Shown: in pieces, positions 1-8,219 of the stretch
Numbering within the stretch: position 1 is the stretch's first letter
Layout: each line of letters begins with the position of its first letter
DNA from: Burkholderiales bacterium PBB3
GTDB lineage: Bacteria > Pseudomonadota > Gammaproteobacteria > Burkholderiales > Burkholderiaceae_C
Reading direction: 5' to 3'
Length of the DNA: 64,000 bases
NCBI GenBank assembly: GCA_002256115.1
Contig: NKIK01000003.1
Span: forward strand, 1 to 64,000
Translations under genes and position numbers: made by a program
Notes under the pieces: model-generated
Seen by the model: only the letters and a program-made list of their open reading frames with translations
The model's database searches: none
What the model was told of the DNA's origin: nothing

Positions 1-463
1 CGCCCAGGTACACGGCACCGCAGGTGCAAGTAGAGCGCATTTGTTGGTGCGCCACAGTGCGCATGGCGAGCGCAGGGAGTTCAAAGACTTGGCGGGTTTC
101 GGCTACTTGGTGGTGCTGCAGCGCCAACTGGCAGGCGCTGCAGTGGGTGGGGCCTTGGTGGGAAACAGTTTGGTTTACGTGCGCTGTCTGGCGCAGGGTG
201 TTGCCACTGTGGCCTTTTTGGCCGCCGTTGGGGTTTTGACCCGGTGTGCGCAGTGACTTGGGGGCCGGTTTGGCGTAGCCGTCGCTGGAGGGAGGCTTGC
301 TGGAGTTCTTGCTGTTTAGGGCCAGTCGGGCTTCGAGCTGCTTGATGCGTTCTTGCAGAGCATTCATCTGGGGGGTAATCTCTTGCAGCCGGGCCCACAG
401 GAACCTGATGATTTCGTCCTTTTGCGCGTGGCTGAGTTGGCTGAGGTCGGGCAGGCTTTGCAT
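1..463 (-). CDS. IS66-family transposase (TnpC type), N-terminal part, cut by window edge
   Basis: Reading the minus strand from the ATG at 463 gives an open frame of 154 codons to the window edge with no stop. It begins MQSLPDLSQLSHAQ, continues as a leucine-rich coiled segment (LQERIKQLEARLALNSKNSS), then KPPSSDGYAKP and a GQKGHSG motif, and then a zinc-finger-like region with CSAC and CTCG pairs. This order (coiled coil, KNSSKPPSSDG, GGQKGHxG, zinc finger) is the hallmark of IS66 TnpC transposases. The catalytic DDE part lies outside the window. No tnpA or tnpB lies upstream in 464-630, so this may be the single-gene ISBst12-like branch, which is inference. Whether the copy is intact cannot be seen. 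Confidence 0.85.
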   Translation of the reverse strand, partial: MQSLPDLSQLSHAQKDEIIRFLWARLQEITPQMNALQERIKQLEARLALNSKNSSKPPSSDGYAKPAPKSLRTPGQNPNGGQKGHSGNTLRQTAHVNQTVSHQGPTHCSACQLALQHHQVAETRQVFELPALAMRTVAHQQMRSTCTCGAVYLG

Positions 464-630
464 TGCGGGCGATTGTCGCTCACTATTTCATAGCAGGGAC
501 GAATTCACGCGTTTATCTTCGACCTGAATCATTGGGAGCTGAGTAGTTACCAAACAGCTCACACACAGCCCCATAGACCGGGCTGATCCCCCTGTGAAGA
601 AAAGCAACACCACGCCGCTAAACTTGCCCC

Positions 631-1602
631 ATGGCCAACCCTACCGAACCCACCAATCGCCGTAGTACAGAGGAAGCCGACCGACGTCGCCGTGCGCGGC
701 GCTCTGCGGCACAGCAAATTGCAGAGCGGAGCCAGCGCCAAAGCCTGAAGGGCGTGGTCACGTTTCACTTGCGCCGTCTAGAGCCGCTGGTGGGCTGGAC
801 TTTGGCGGCATATACGTTTTGGGCCAGCCTGGTGCTCAGCAATAGCGGGGGTGCGCAGTGGCCCATGGTGGCGTACGCGGCCGCTGTAGCGATGTGGGCG
901 CGCCAATATCCGGCACGAGTGCAGTCCACGCTTCTGTTGCGGGCGATGCTGCTGTTGGTGGGTGGGCAGTTTGTTTTGCTGTCGCCAGGTTCCGGTGGCC
1001 CCGCTGGCGCTTTCTTTGTCTGGCCCTGCCTGACGCTGGTTTTCTATAGCTTGCTACTCACACGCGCCTTTGCTGTGAGTTTGGGCGCGCTGGCGCTGGC
1101 CGGTTTTGTAGCGGCAGGCTGGTTCTTGCGTGCTGATATTGCCTTGATTCCCGCCGCCAATCACCTGGTCTTTCTCACCTTCGCTACAGGTCTTGGCGTG
1201 CTGTTTGGTGAGCAACTGCGCGTCTCTGGCGAAAAAGCAGAATCTACGCTGCGCGACGACCGCAGCCAGCTCTATAACGAGGCCGGATTGTTTGTGCATG
1301 GCGCGCAGTTGTTGGCCGATTGCCGCCGCAGGGGGCGGCCGTTTTCTATGGTGCTGTTGCATGGTTCGGACCTCAAAGACATACCCGACTTGGTGGGGCG
1401 CAGAGTGGCTACCGATTTGTTCGGCCAAATGGTGAAGTTGATTGGCGCAGTACCCACCGAAGGCATCGCCGCCCGCATTGAAGGCGCAGAGTTTGTACTG
1501 CTGCTGCCGGGGCTCGATTCCAAATCTGCCAAGGCGCAGGTGCACCAGCGCCTGGGCAATCCACCCAAAGTGGAGCTGCGCATCAAAGGCAAGCCCGTGT
1601 AG
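631..1602 (+). CDS. Membrane protein with degenerate GGDEF-like domain, ended early by an amber codon
   Basis: A protein of 323 codons. The N terminus is basic and cytoplasmic (about residues 1-45). About five hydrophobic segments follow (roughly 50-195), then a GGDEF-like domain. The domain opens with RDDRSQLYNEAGLF in place of the usual DxLTGLxNR, and carries RIEGAEFVLLLPG where active diguanylate cyclases have R-x-GGDEF, so the catalytic signature is lost. The family makes cyclic di-GMP; this member is probably not an active enzyme. The frame stops at TAG (1600-1602), but coding sense continues in the same frame to 1833, so the protein looks truncated inside the last part of the GGDEF fold. 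Confidence 0.7.
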   Translation: MANPTEPTNRRSTEEADRRRRARRSAAQQIAERSQRQSLKGVVTFHLRRLEPLVGWTLAAYTFWASLVLSNSGGAQWPMVAYAAAVAMWARQYPARVQSTLLLRAMLLLVGGQFVLLSPGSGGPAGAFFVWPCLTLVFYSLLLTRAFAVSLGALALAGFVAAGWFLRADIALIPAANHLVFLTFATGLGVLFGEQLRVSGEKAESTLRDDRSQLYNEAGLFVHGAQLLADCRRRGRPFSMVLLHGSDLKDIPDLVGRRVATDLFGQMVKLIGAVPTEGIAARIEGAEFVLLLPGLDSKSAKAQVHQRLGNPPKVELRIKGKPV

Positions 1603-1833
1603 ATTGTGTTGGATATGGTGGCGGGCCAACCGGTGGATGCCGACCAGGAGTTGGAGGCCTTTTACGACACGCTGCACCGTGATCTTCAGGGGCAGTCGCA
1701 CACCCACAGCATTCAGACCCAGGCGAGTCTGCTGGATATTGAAATTGTTTCCACCACCAGCCCGCGCCGGGGATCAGCACCCACAGTTCCCATGGAGCTG
1801 CAACCCAGCCCTGCAGCGCGGCGGCGCTCTTGA
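1603..1833 (+). pseudogene. In-frame 3' remnant of the GGDEF-like gene after the TAG codon
   Basis: Directly after the TAG at 1600-1602 the same reading frame stays open for 76 codons to a TGA (1831-1833). It encodes IVLDMVAGQPVDADQELEAF and a polar tail. The sequence continues the domain smoothly. A single change such as TGG to TAG or CAG to TAG would explain the break. It could be a real nonsense mutation, suppressor readthrough or a sequencing error. The first GTG of this piece is at 1606, but no convincing ribosome binding site precedes it. Confidence 0.6.
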
Positions 1834-1891
1834 ACTGCGCCTGCGCAAGGTGCGATTGACCCATCCTGTCTGCGATGCTGCAGCAGCGTTC

Positions 1892-1946
1892 GCTATATTT
1901 TTAGTAGCTGCTCCCGCACTATCCACGGCCTGAACGGCTGATTTGG
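1892..1946 (-). repeat. Interspersed repeat, copy A
   Basis: The reverse complement of this stretch shares long blocks with 36833-36885 and a shorter part with 25277-25312. The common core is GGATAGTGCGGGAGCAGCT (one base differs in the dnaE2 copy). Copies at 1.9 and 36.8 kb also share AAATCAGCCGTTCAG on one side and an AT-rich block ending in ATAGC on the other. This copy sits between the GGDEF remnant and the 3' end of the YihY-type gene. Confidence 0.75.
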
Positions 1947-1947
1947 C

Positions 1948-2901
1948 TTAAACCGCGCTCGGGCTGGGCAACTCAGCAGGCTGCAGCCGCCGCGAGCCAA
2001 AGGTGTTGGCATACACCCACGTAAACTCCGCGCCCAGCAAGAATATCTGCGCCGAGTAATACAGCCACAGCAAGATCACCACCAGCGACCCTGCCGCGCC
2101 AAAGCCCGACACCACGCCGCTGTGGCCGATGTAGAGCCCAATCAATAGCTTGCCAAAGTTGAACAGCAGGGCTGTGAACAGCGCGCCGATCCAGACGTCG
2201 CGCCACTGCACGCGCGCACTGGGCATCACCTTGTAGATCAGCGCAAACATGACCGACACCAGCGCAAACGCCCCCACCGCGCTCACCACCGACGCAAGCC
2301 AGTACCAGCCCCCAAAGTTGGGCTCCACCCAACGCCCCAACACGGCCAGCCCCGCGCTCACCACCAAAGACACCATCAGCAAAAAACCGATGGCCAGGAT
2401 CATGCCAAACGACAACACGCGCGCGCGCACCAGCGACAGCCAGCCTGTGGCGCGCTGGCGCGCGGGCACACGCCAGATACGGTCCAACGCGTCTTGCAGC
2501 TCGGCAAACACCGTAGTGGCACCCAACACCAGCAGGCCCAGCCCGACCACGGTGGCCAGCGTGCCCTCGGCAGGTTGGCGCACGCTCACCAGCAGGTCTT
2601 GCACTGCGCTGGCACCGCCATCGCCGATCAGCAGGCGCAGTTGGCTGGCAATCTCACCCCGGGCCGCATCTTGCCCAAACACCAAACCCGCCACGGACAC
2701 CACGATCAGCAGCAATGGGGCCATGGAAAACAAGGTGTAGTAGGCCAAGGCAGCGCCCATGCTGGGGGCATAGTCGTCGAGCCAGCAGCTAGCGGTTTGC
2801 ACCAGCAGCCGCCAGCCGCTGCGCCAGTTGAGCATGGGTGGGGCTGCCGAGTTAAGGCCGACAGCAGGTCCGGTGACAGGTCCGGAATCAACACGGAGCA
2901 T
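1948..2901 (-). CDS. YihY/BrkB-family inner membrane protein
   Basis: A 317-residue polytopic membrane protein with about six hydrophobic segments. The signature ALAYYTLFSMAPLLLIVVS near the N terminus and LVVILLWLYYSAQIFLLGAE near the C terminus identify the YihY/BrkB family, formerly misnamed RNase BN. Members are often linked to envelope transport, but the biochemical role is not settled. The start at 2901 is preferred because GGAG lies seven bases upstream. A longer frame begins at 2964, and a shorter start at 2835 lacks a good binding site. The gene stands alone between oppositely oriented neighbours. Confidence 0.85.
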   Translation of the reverse strand: MLRVDSGPVTGPAVGLNSAAPPMLNWRSGWRLLVQTASCWLDDYAPSMGAALAYYTLFSMAPLLLIVVSVAGLVFGQDAARGEIASQLRLLIGDGGASAVQDLLVSVRQPAEGTLATVVGLGLLVLGATTVFAELQDALDRIWRVPARQRATGWLSLVRARVLSFGMILAIGFLLMVSLVVSAGLAVLGRWVEPNFGGWYWLASVVSAVGAFALVSVMFALIYKVMPSARVQWRDVWIGALFTALLFNFGKLLIGLYIGHSGVVSGFGAAGSLVVILLWLYYSAQIFLLGAEFTWVYANTFGSRRLQPAELPSPSAV

Positions 2902-3035
2902 GGGTTTCTCCAAAAACCCTGCATGGTGCAGCACCCCATGCCACCACACCGTGCGCCAGCACACCCAGCTCGCTGTCAGCGTTCTGTCGCAAAATGTCGG
3001 GGCTTTCCTGGTGGCGCTTTCAACGAGGAGTAACT

Positions 3036-3770
3036 ATGCCTTGGCGTGTGTTGTTTGCAATGTGTTTGGCTTGGTGCCTTGCGGCCCAGGCTGAGTCCTT
3101 GGTGGTCTATGGCGGAGACGCCTATGCCCCCAGCACCTATCTGGCCAACGGCAAACCCGCGGGTACTTTGGTAGACATACTGAAGCAAGTCAGCCACAAA
3201 ACCGGCGACACCTATGTGGTTCGCCTCTACCCCTGGAAGCGCGCTTATGAAAACGCGTTACGCGGAGACGGTGCCATCGTTGGTTTGTCCATGACGCCTG
3301 AGCGCCAAGCGCTGTTCGATTTCTCAGAGCCCCTGTACTACAACGCACTGCAACTCGTCGTGGCCAAAGGCCATGAGTTTGCGTTCTCCAAGTTAGAAGA
3401 CCTCAAAGGCCGGACGGTGGGCGGTGGTGCCGGCGTCAGTTATGGCCCGGAGGTAGACCAGGCTTTGGCCAGCGCGGTGTTTGCGCTGGAGCGCGACAGC
3501 GATGCCACCGCGCGACTGCAGCGCGTGTTGTCGGGGCAGCTGCAGGTGGCCATCATTGGCCACGGCATGCCGGGCCTGGAGCATGTGGTCCAAGGCCACC
3601 CGCGCCTGATGGGCCGGCGTGCCGAGCTGAGCGTATTGCCCAAGCCCCTGGTGCGTGACCCGCTGTACCTGGCGGCGGCCAAAAGCATGCAAAAGAAAGA
3701 GGTTCTGGCGCGCTTTAACAAGGCCTTGCAAGAACTGGAGCGCAGCGGCCAGCTAACGGTGCAGCGCTGA
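3036..3770 (+). CDS. Periplasmic solute-binding protein, amino-acid type (SBP_bac_3 family)
   Basis: A 244-residue protein with a signal peptide (MPWRVLFAMCLAWCLAAQAE) followed by a family 3 binding fold, seen in LVDILKQV, the DFSEPLYYNALQLV block and LEDLKGRTVGGGAGVSYG. It probably binds a small polar solute in the periplasm. No permease or ATPase gene is adjacent, so it is an orphan that may serve a distant transporter or a sensor. The ATG at 3036 is chosen over upstream in-frame codons because GAGGAG lies seven bases before it. Confidence 0.8.
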   Translation: MPWRVLFAMCLAWCLAAQAESLVVYGGDAYAPSTYLANGKPAGTLVDILKQVSHKTGDTYVVRLYPWKRAYENALRGDGAIVGLSMTPERQALFDFSEPLYYNALQLVVAKGHEFAFSKLEDLKGRTVGGGAGVSYGPEVDQALASAVFALERDSDATARLQRVLSGQLQVAIIGHGMPGLEHVVQGHPRLMGRRAELSVLPKPLVRDPLYLAAAKSMQKKEVLARFNKALQELERSGQLTVQR

Positions 3771-3796
3771 TTCACCAGCACAGCACGACGGATCAA

Positions 3797-5506
3797 TCAG
3801 GCGTTCAGCGTGTAGGTGCCCGTGGTGTTCACGGTGTAGGTTTTGTTCTTCACGCTGTCCAGCAAATGCCAGGTGCCGGTGGCGGCGGTGGGCGTGAAGC
3901 GCATCATCAAAAAGCCACGGCGTGACAGGTCGGTGTACTTCAGGGTGTCAATCACGCCCTTGAAGATTTGCTCGGCCTGCGCCGACGGAATGGTGGGCAA
4001 GTATTCCTCCAAGCCGGGGGAGCTCACTCCCGGAGTTGCAAACTCCTGGCCTACCTTGGTGCCATTGATCAATGTCAGTTCGCTGCACCAAGCGTTGTGG
4101 GTATCACCGGCCAACACCACCAGGCGCTTGCCCATTGCGGCGGCAGTGCCCAAAATGGTCTCTCGGGCGACCGGATAACCATCCCAGGCGTCCAGGTTGT
4201 AGCCCAGCTTGGGGTTGAGCGATGGGTTGAGCAAGTTCTTCTGTGCCTGGGTGAGCAACGCGGGGGCCTGGACGGCGGTGCCCTTGGCGGTCAAGTACTC
4301 GGTAATGGCCTTTTGGCCCGCAGCCTGGCCGGCAGGGGTTGCGTTCACCGGGTTGTTGGGGTCAATACTGACCAACACCGACGCCGGAAACTCCATACGC
4401 CCCATCAACACCTGTTGCCCCAGCACTTGCCAAGTTGCGCTAGAGGCTTTCATGCTGCCACTTAGCCAGGCACCTTGCTCGGCACCCAGCATCTGGCGTG
4501 TGGGTGATGCAAATGCCGCCATGGTGGCGGCAGCGGTGGCTGGGTTCAACAAGTCGGCTACTTCTATCACTTTGTCGCGGGCCAGCAGGCGTGTTTCCAG
4601 CATATGCAAGGACAGCAGTTGCCCAAAGTCAAAGCTGCGGTAAATCTTGCGCAGGTTGCTGAGGTCTGGGGTGCGAATCGGCAACCACTCGTGGTAGGCC
4701 TGTAGCGCCGCGGCAGCGCGGTCGGTGAATTTACCTTCTGCACCTTCCGTGTGATTTTCGGCACCGTCTTTGAAGCTGTCATTGGCCACTTCGTGGTCGT
4801 CGTAGACCGCAATCATGGGCAAGCTGCTGTGGAGTTGCTTCAGGTCCGGGTCGCTGCGGTATTGGGCGTAGCGTTCGCGGTAGTCGTCAAGTTTCAGGCA
4901 CTCCGTGGCAGGCTGCGCCACACGGCCCAGCTTGACCGCATCGCCCGAGGCGTAGCCGTTGGCCGGGTATTCGTAGATGTAGTCACCCAGGTGAATGGCG
5001 TACTGGGCACCGGCCTTCACAGCCTCGCTGTAAGCGTGGAAATAGCCCGCCGGGTAGTTGGCGCAGCTAAAAACGGCCAGCTTCACGTCCGCAACACCCG
5101 CAGCAGGCAGGGTGCGCGTTTGGCCTACAGCGGATGTGCTGTTGCCGCTCTTGAAACGGAAAAAGTAGGTCTTGCCAGCAGCCAAGCCCGTGGCATCTAC
5201 CTTGGCGGTGTAACCCGCGCTTTGCGCAGCAGTCACTTTGCCAGACGACACAATGGACGTGAAACCCGCGTCGTTGGCCACTTCCCAATCCAGTGTGATG
5301 CTGGGAGACGCGGCTTTGAAGTCACCTTCTTTGGCGTGGGTCCACAAGATCACACGGTCTTGCAGGGGGTCGCCGCTAGCCACACCGTAGTCAAAGCGGA
5401 TCTCGGGGTTGCTGCCACCACAGGCAGACAACGCGCCGCCCGCGGCAATGGCGGCGGAGGCGGATGCCAGCTGGATGATGAAGTGTCTACGGTTGTTCAG
5501 TGCCAT
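3797..5506 (-). CDS. phoD: PhoD-type alkaline phosphatase/phosphodiesterase
   Basis: A 569-residue exported enzyme. The N terminus MALNNRRHFIIQLASASAA has a twin-arginine-like motif and a hydrophobic stretch ending near SACGG, so it may be a Tat substrate and possibly a lipoprotein. The fold begins with FDYGVASGDPLQDRVILWT, the usual PhoD N domain, followed by the metallophosphatase core with HLGDYIYEYP, MIAVYDDHEVANDSFKDG and LAGDTHNAW. PhoD enzymes need Ca2+ and Fe3+ and release phosphate from mono- and diesters. The start at 5506 has GGGAG six bases upstream; a TTG at 5518 is less likely. A Pho-box-like site lies upstream at 5568-5585. Confidence 0.92.
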   Translation of the reverse strand: MALNNRRHFIIQLASASAAIAAGGALSACGGSNPEIRFDYGVASGDPLQDRVILWTHAKEGDFKAASPSITLDWEVANDAGFTSIVSSGKVTAAQSAGYTAKVDATGLAAGKTYFFRFKSGNSTSAVGQTRTLPAAGVADVKLAVFSCANYPAGYFHAYSEAVKAGAQYAIHLGDYIYEYPANGYASGDAVKLGRVAQPATECLKLDDYRERYAQYRSDPDLKQLHSSLPMIAVYDDHEVANDSFKDGAENHTEGAEGKFTDRAAAALQAYHEWLPIRTPDLSNLRKIYRSFDFGQLLSLHMLETRLLARDKVIEVADLLNPATAAATMAAFASPTRQMLGAEQGAWLSGSMKASSATWQVLGQQVLMGRMEFPASVLVSIDPNNPVNATPAGQAAGQKAITEYLTAKGTAVQAPALLTQAQKNLLNPSLNPKLGYNLDAWDGYPVARETILGTAAAMGKRLVVLAGDTHNAWCSELTLINGTKVGQEFATPGVSSPGLEEYLPTIPSAQAEQIFKGVIDTLKYTDLSRRGFLMMRFTPTAATGTWHLLDSVKNKTYTVNTTGTYTLNA

Positions 5507-5567
5507 GTGGGCTCCCAAGAGTCAGGTTGATAAGTTCGAAAACAACCCACTAGGCTAGTGCCCGCTC

Positions 5568-5585
5568 ATGACAAAGCTATGTCAC
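5568..5585 (-). promoter_or_regulatory. Pho-box-like site upstream of phoD
   Basis: On the minus strand the stretch reads GTGACAT, four bases, TTGTCAT: two matches (5/7 and 6/7) to the PhoB half-site CTGTCAT at the proper 11-base period. Ten bases further down is TAGCCT (5552-5557), a weak -10 hexamer, at the distance seen in PhoB-activated promoters. phoD genes commonly belong to the Pho regulon. The site was found by eye, not by a matrix scan. Confidence 0.5.
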
Positions 5586-5657
5586 CGCGCACGAACCGGC
5601 TTCACACGCCGGTCACATTGTTCGCATGTAATTTGCGCTTTACCGGGGTGCAAAACT

Positions 5658-6248
5658 ATGCGATTGCAAAAGACAGAAAAAGCCAAGGCCGAGCTGCAAC
5701 CCGGCGTACGCACACTGGGGCAACGCCAACGCACGCTGCTACTGATGGCCGATGGGCGCAAGACCATGGATGACTTCAGCAGCCTGTTTAACGGCGAGGG
5801 GGCCAAGGTCGCTTTCCAGTTGATTGGCGACGGATATCTGATAGGCGAAGCCCTGGCGGCCAAGGTCATTGAGCGCAGTGCGGCCACGGCTCGCATGGCC
5901 ATACCGGTGAAAGTGCCCACCGCCCCTGCAATCACCCAACCCATCCCCTTAGCGGTGACAACCCAGGCCCCAGCCGTGCTGGCACCCCAGTCGTCCGACC
6001 AGTTTGAAGGCCGGCGCTCGCTGGCCACGGCCCGGATGTTTTTGTTTGACCTGGTGGAGCGCATGTTCACCCGCCGCGCACCGGCGCTGGCCGAGCAATT
6101 CCGGGAAGCTTTGCGCAACGCGCGTGACCGCGACAGCATGCTAGCCGCTGCCCGCGAGATGATTGCCGAGATTGAAGCCATTGCCGGGCACGAGCGTGCG
6201 GACTCCATCAGCGAGCGCATTGCCATGCTGCTGCCGGTACAGGATTGA
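5658..6248 (+). CDS. Hypothetical cytoplasmic protein
   Basis: A 196-residue soluble protein I do not recognise. Residues 1-65 are compact and charged (LGQRQRTLLLMADGRKTMDD, then a segment ending in LIGDGYLI) and resemble the small N-terminal module of many betaproteobacterial proteins in which a winged-helix-like segment follows a phrase like RQRTLLLLVDGR. The middle (about 85-120) is rich in proline, alanine and threonine and looks like a linker. The C-terminal 70 residues are predicted helical. An upstream in-frame ATG at 5568 exists, but 5658 better fits the start of conserved-looking sequence. It is nine bases from the next gene and probably cotranscribed with it. Confidence 0.6.
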   Translation: MRLQKTEKAKAELQPGVRTLGQRQRTLLLMADGRKTMDDFSSLFNGEGAKVAFQLIGDGYLIGEALAAKVIERSAATARMAIPVKVPTAPAITQPIPLAVTTQAPAVLAPQSSDQFEGRRSLATARMFLFDLVERMFTRRAPALAEQFREALRNARDRDSMLAAAREMIAEIEAIAGHERADSISERIAMLLPVQD

Positions 6249-6257
6249 ACTAAAACC

Positions 6258-7136
6258 ATGCAGCGTTGGACCCTGGGTGTTCTGCTACCGCTTGCCGTTC
6301 TTTTGGGCGGCTGCTCCCCCCGCCACCTCATCATTCAGGGCATTGGCAATGAGCTAGCCAGCCAGGGCGATGCGCAAGAAGACGACCTAGGCCTGGCGCG
6401 CGAGGCCAGCGCGTTCTACCTGAAGCTGTCCGAGTCGCTCTTGCGCGAGTCACCGGGCAACCTGAAACTGGCACAAGCCGTCTCCGGTGGGTTTACCCAA
6501 TACGCCTTTGCCTTTGTCTCCTTTGAGGCAGAACGCATCGAATCAAAAGACGCCAAAGCGGCGCTGGCCCTGAATGAACGCGCCAAGCGCCTGTACTTGC
6601 GGGCTCACCGCCACGCTATGGCGGCGCTGGAGACGTCCAGCCCCGGATTTGCAGTGGCGCTGGCCAAGCCAGAGGCCCGGCACTGGCCGGTATTGAGTGA
6701 AGCCCAAGTGGGCGTAGCCTACTGGGCGGCAGCTTCTTGGGGGGCCGCTATCGCCCTGTCCAAAGACAGCCCGGACGCGGTTGCCGATTTGCCATTGGCC
6801 TATCGCCTGGCTCGCCTGGCCTGGAAAACTTCGCCCAACTTTGGCGATGGTGCGCTGTCCAGCCTGATGGGTAGTTTTGAATCCTCTATCCCCGGTGGCT
6901 CAACACAACAAGCTAGCACCTACTTTGATGCTGCCATTGCCGCCGGTGCCGGGAAAAGCGCCGGTGCTTTTGTAGCCAAGGCCGAGGGTATAGCCCAGCC
7001 CGCAGGGGACCGCAAAGCCTTCGAGACTCTGCTGCAACAAGCTTTGGATGCCAGCGCGGCGCGCCGCTCGGTGGCCAACGCGGCCATGCGGGAGCGCGCC
7101 CTGTGGTTGCTAGCCAATGCGGATGACCTTTTTTGA
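6258..7136 (+). CDS. tatT: TatT: TRAP transporter T-component lipoprotein
   Basis: A 292-residue lipoprotein with a lipobox in VLLGGCSPRH. The rest is helical repeat sequence without further membrane segments, including LYLRAHRHAMAALE and VAYWAAASWGAAIALSKD. This pattern and the position directly before a DctP gene match the TatT (TPAT) family. Its Treponema member is a trimeric TPR-like periplasmic protein that docks to the TRAP binding protein and may pass hydrophobic ligands. The gene is followed by dctP and a fused dctQM, so the four transporter parts are encoded in three genes. Confidence 0.85.
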   Translation: MQRWTLGVLLPLAVLLGGCSPRHLIIQGIGNELASQGDAQEDDLGLAREASAFYLKLSESLLRESPGNLKLAQAVSGGFTQYAFAFVSFEAERIESKDAKAALALNERAKRLYLRAHRHAMAALETSSPGFAVALAKPEARHWPVLSEAQVGVAYWAAASWGAAIALSKDSPDAVADLPLAYRLARLAWKTSPNFGDGALSSLMGSFESSIPGGSTQQASTYFDAAIAAGAGKSAGAFVAKAEGIAQPAGDRKAFETLLQQALDASAARRSVANAAMRERALWLLANADDLF

Positions 7137-7152
7137 TCTTTCAAACCTCACG

Positions 7153-8217
7153 ATGAATTCCAATTCGCTCACTTCAATCTTCAGCCCGACTTTCCATTTC
7201 AACCGCCGCTTGGCCTGCGCGCTGATTTGCATTGCAGGCTCGGTCAGTCTGGTGCCATCCGCCGCGCACGCCGCCGACAAACAACTGCGTATTGGCACGC
7301 TGGTGCCCAAAAACTCGCTCTACCACCGCCAACTGATGGAGATTGGTGAAACCTGGCGCACGGCCCAGGGCGGCAATGCCAAGTACCTGGTGTTTACCGA
7401 CGGCAGCCAGGGCGGCGAAGCCGAGATGGCACGGCGCATGCGCATTGGCCAACTGCAGGGGGCGCTGCTTTCCGTGGTGGGTTTGCGGGAGATTGAACCG
7501 TCTATCGCAGCGCTGCAAGTGATGCCACTGCTGTTCAGAAACTGGGACGAAGTGGACTATGTGCGCGAAAAAATGCGTCCCGCCATGGAGAAAAAGTTTC
7601 TGGACAAAGGCTTTGTGGTGTTGGCCTGGGGCGATGCCGGATGGGTGCGTTTTTTCTCTAAAGACCCCGCGCTGCGTCCCGACGACTTCAAACGCATGAA
7701 GTTTTTTGCCTGGGGAGCGGAGCCCGAGCAGCAAGCCATCATGAAAAGCCTGGGCTACACGCCCGTACCGCTGGAGACCACCGACATCCTGCCTGCTATT
7801 CAAACCGGCATGATCAATGTCGTGCCATCGACACCCTACTTTGCGTTGGCCTCGCAAATCTACAACACCGCACCGCACATGCTGGAGATCAACTGGGCAC
7901 CGATAGTGGGTGCGCTGGTGGTGACAAAAAAATCCTGGGACGAAATGACCCCGGAGGCGCGCGAGGCGGTGCGCGTCACCAGCGACAAAGCGGGTGTGCA
8001 AATCCGCGCCAAGGCGCGCCAAGAGGTGGATGAGGCGGTAGACGCCATGAAGAAACGGGGCCTGACCGTGAACAAACCCAACGCCGAACAAATGCGTGAG
8101 TGGAACGATCTGGCCGAGGAGCTGTACCCCCGCATTCGCGGCAGCATGGTGCCGGCAGAGACTTTTGACGAAGTGTTTGCCCACCTGAAGGTCTTTCGCG
8201 CGGCCAAGGCCAAGTAG
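7153..8217 (+). CDS. TRAP transporter solute-binding protein (DctP family)
   Basis: A 354-residue periplasmic protein. The N-terminal leader has a hydrophobic core (LACALICIAGSVSL) ending in AHAADK. The mature part starts LRIGTLVPKNSLYHRQLMEI and contains MKFFAWGAEPEQQAIMKSLG and TTDILPAIQTGMINVV, typical of DctP folds that bind carboxylates. The ligand cannot be told from sequence; pairing with TatT suggests a bulky or hydrophobic carboxylate, which is inference. An ATG at 7117 lies within the end of tatT; 7153 is preferred because it places the signal peptide normally, though neither has a strong ribosome binding site. Confidence 0.85.
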   Translation: MNSNSLTSIFSPTFHFNRRLACALICIAGSVSLVPSAAHAADKQLRIGTLVPKNSLYHRQLMEIGETWRTAQGGNAKYLVFTDGSQGGEAEMARRMRIGQLQGALLSVVGLREIEPSIAALQVMPLLFRNWDEVDYVREKMRPAMEKKFLDKGFVVLAWGDAGWVRFFSKDPALRPDDFKRMKFFAWGAEPEQQAIMKSLGYTPVPLETTDILPAIQTGMINVVPSTPYFALASQIYNTAPHMLEINWAPIVGALVVTKKSWDEMTPEAREAVRVTSDKAGVQIRAKARQEVDEAVDAMKKRGLTVNKPNAEQMREWNDLAEELYPRIRGSMVPAETFDEVFAHLKVFRAAKAK

Positions 8218-8219
8218 CC

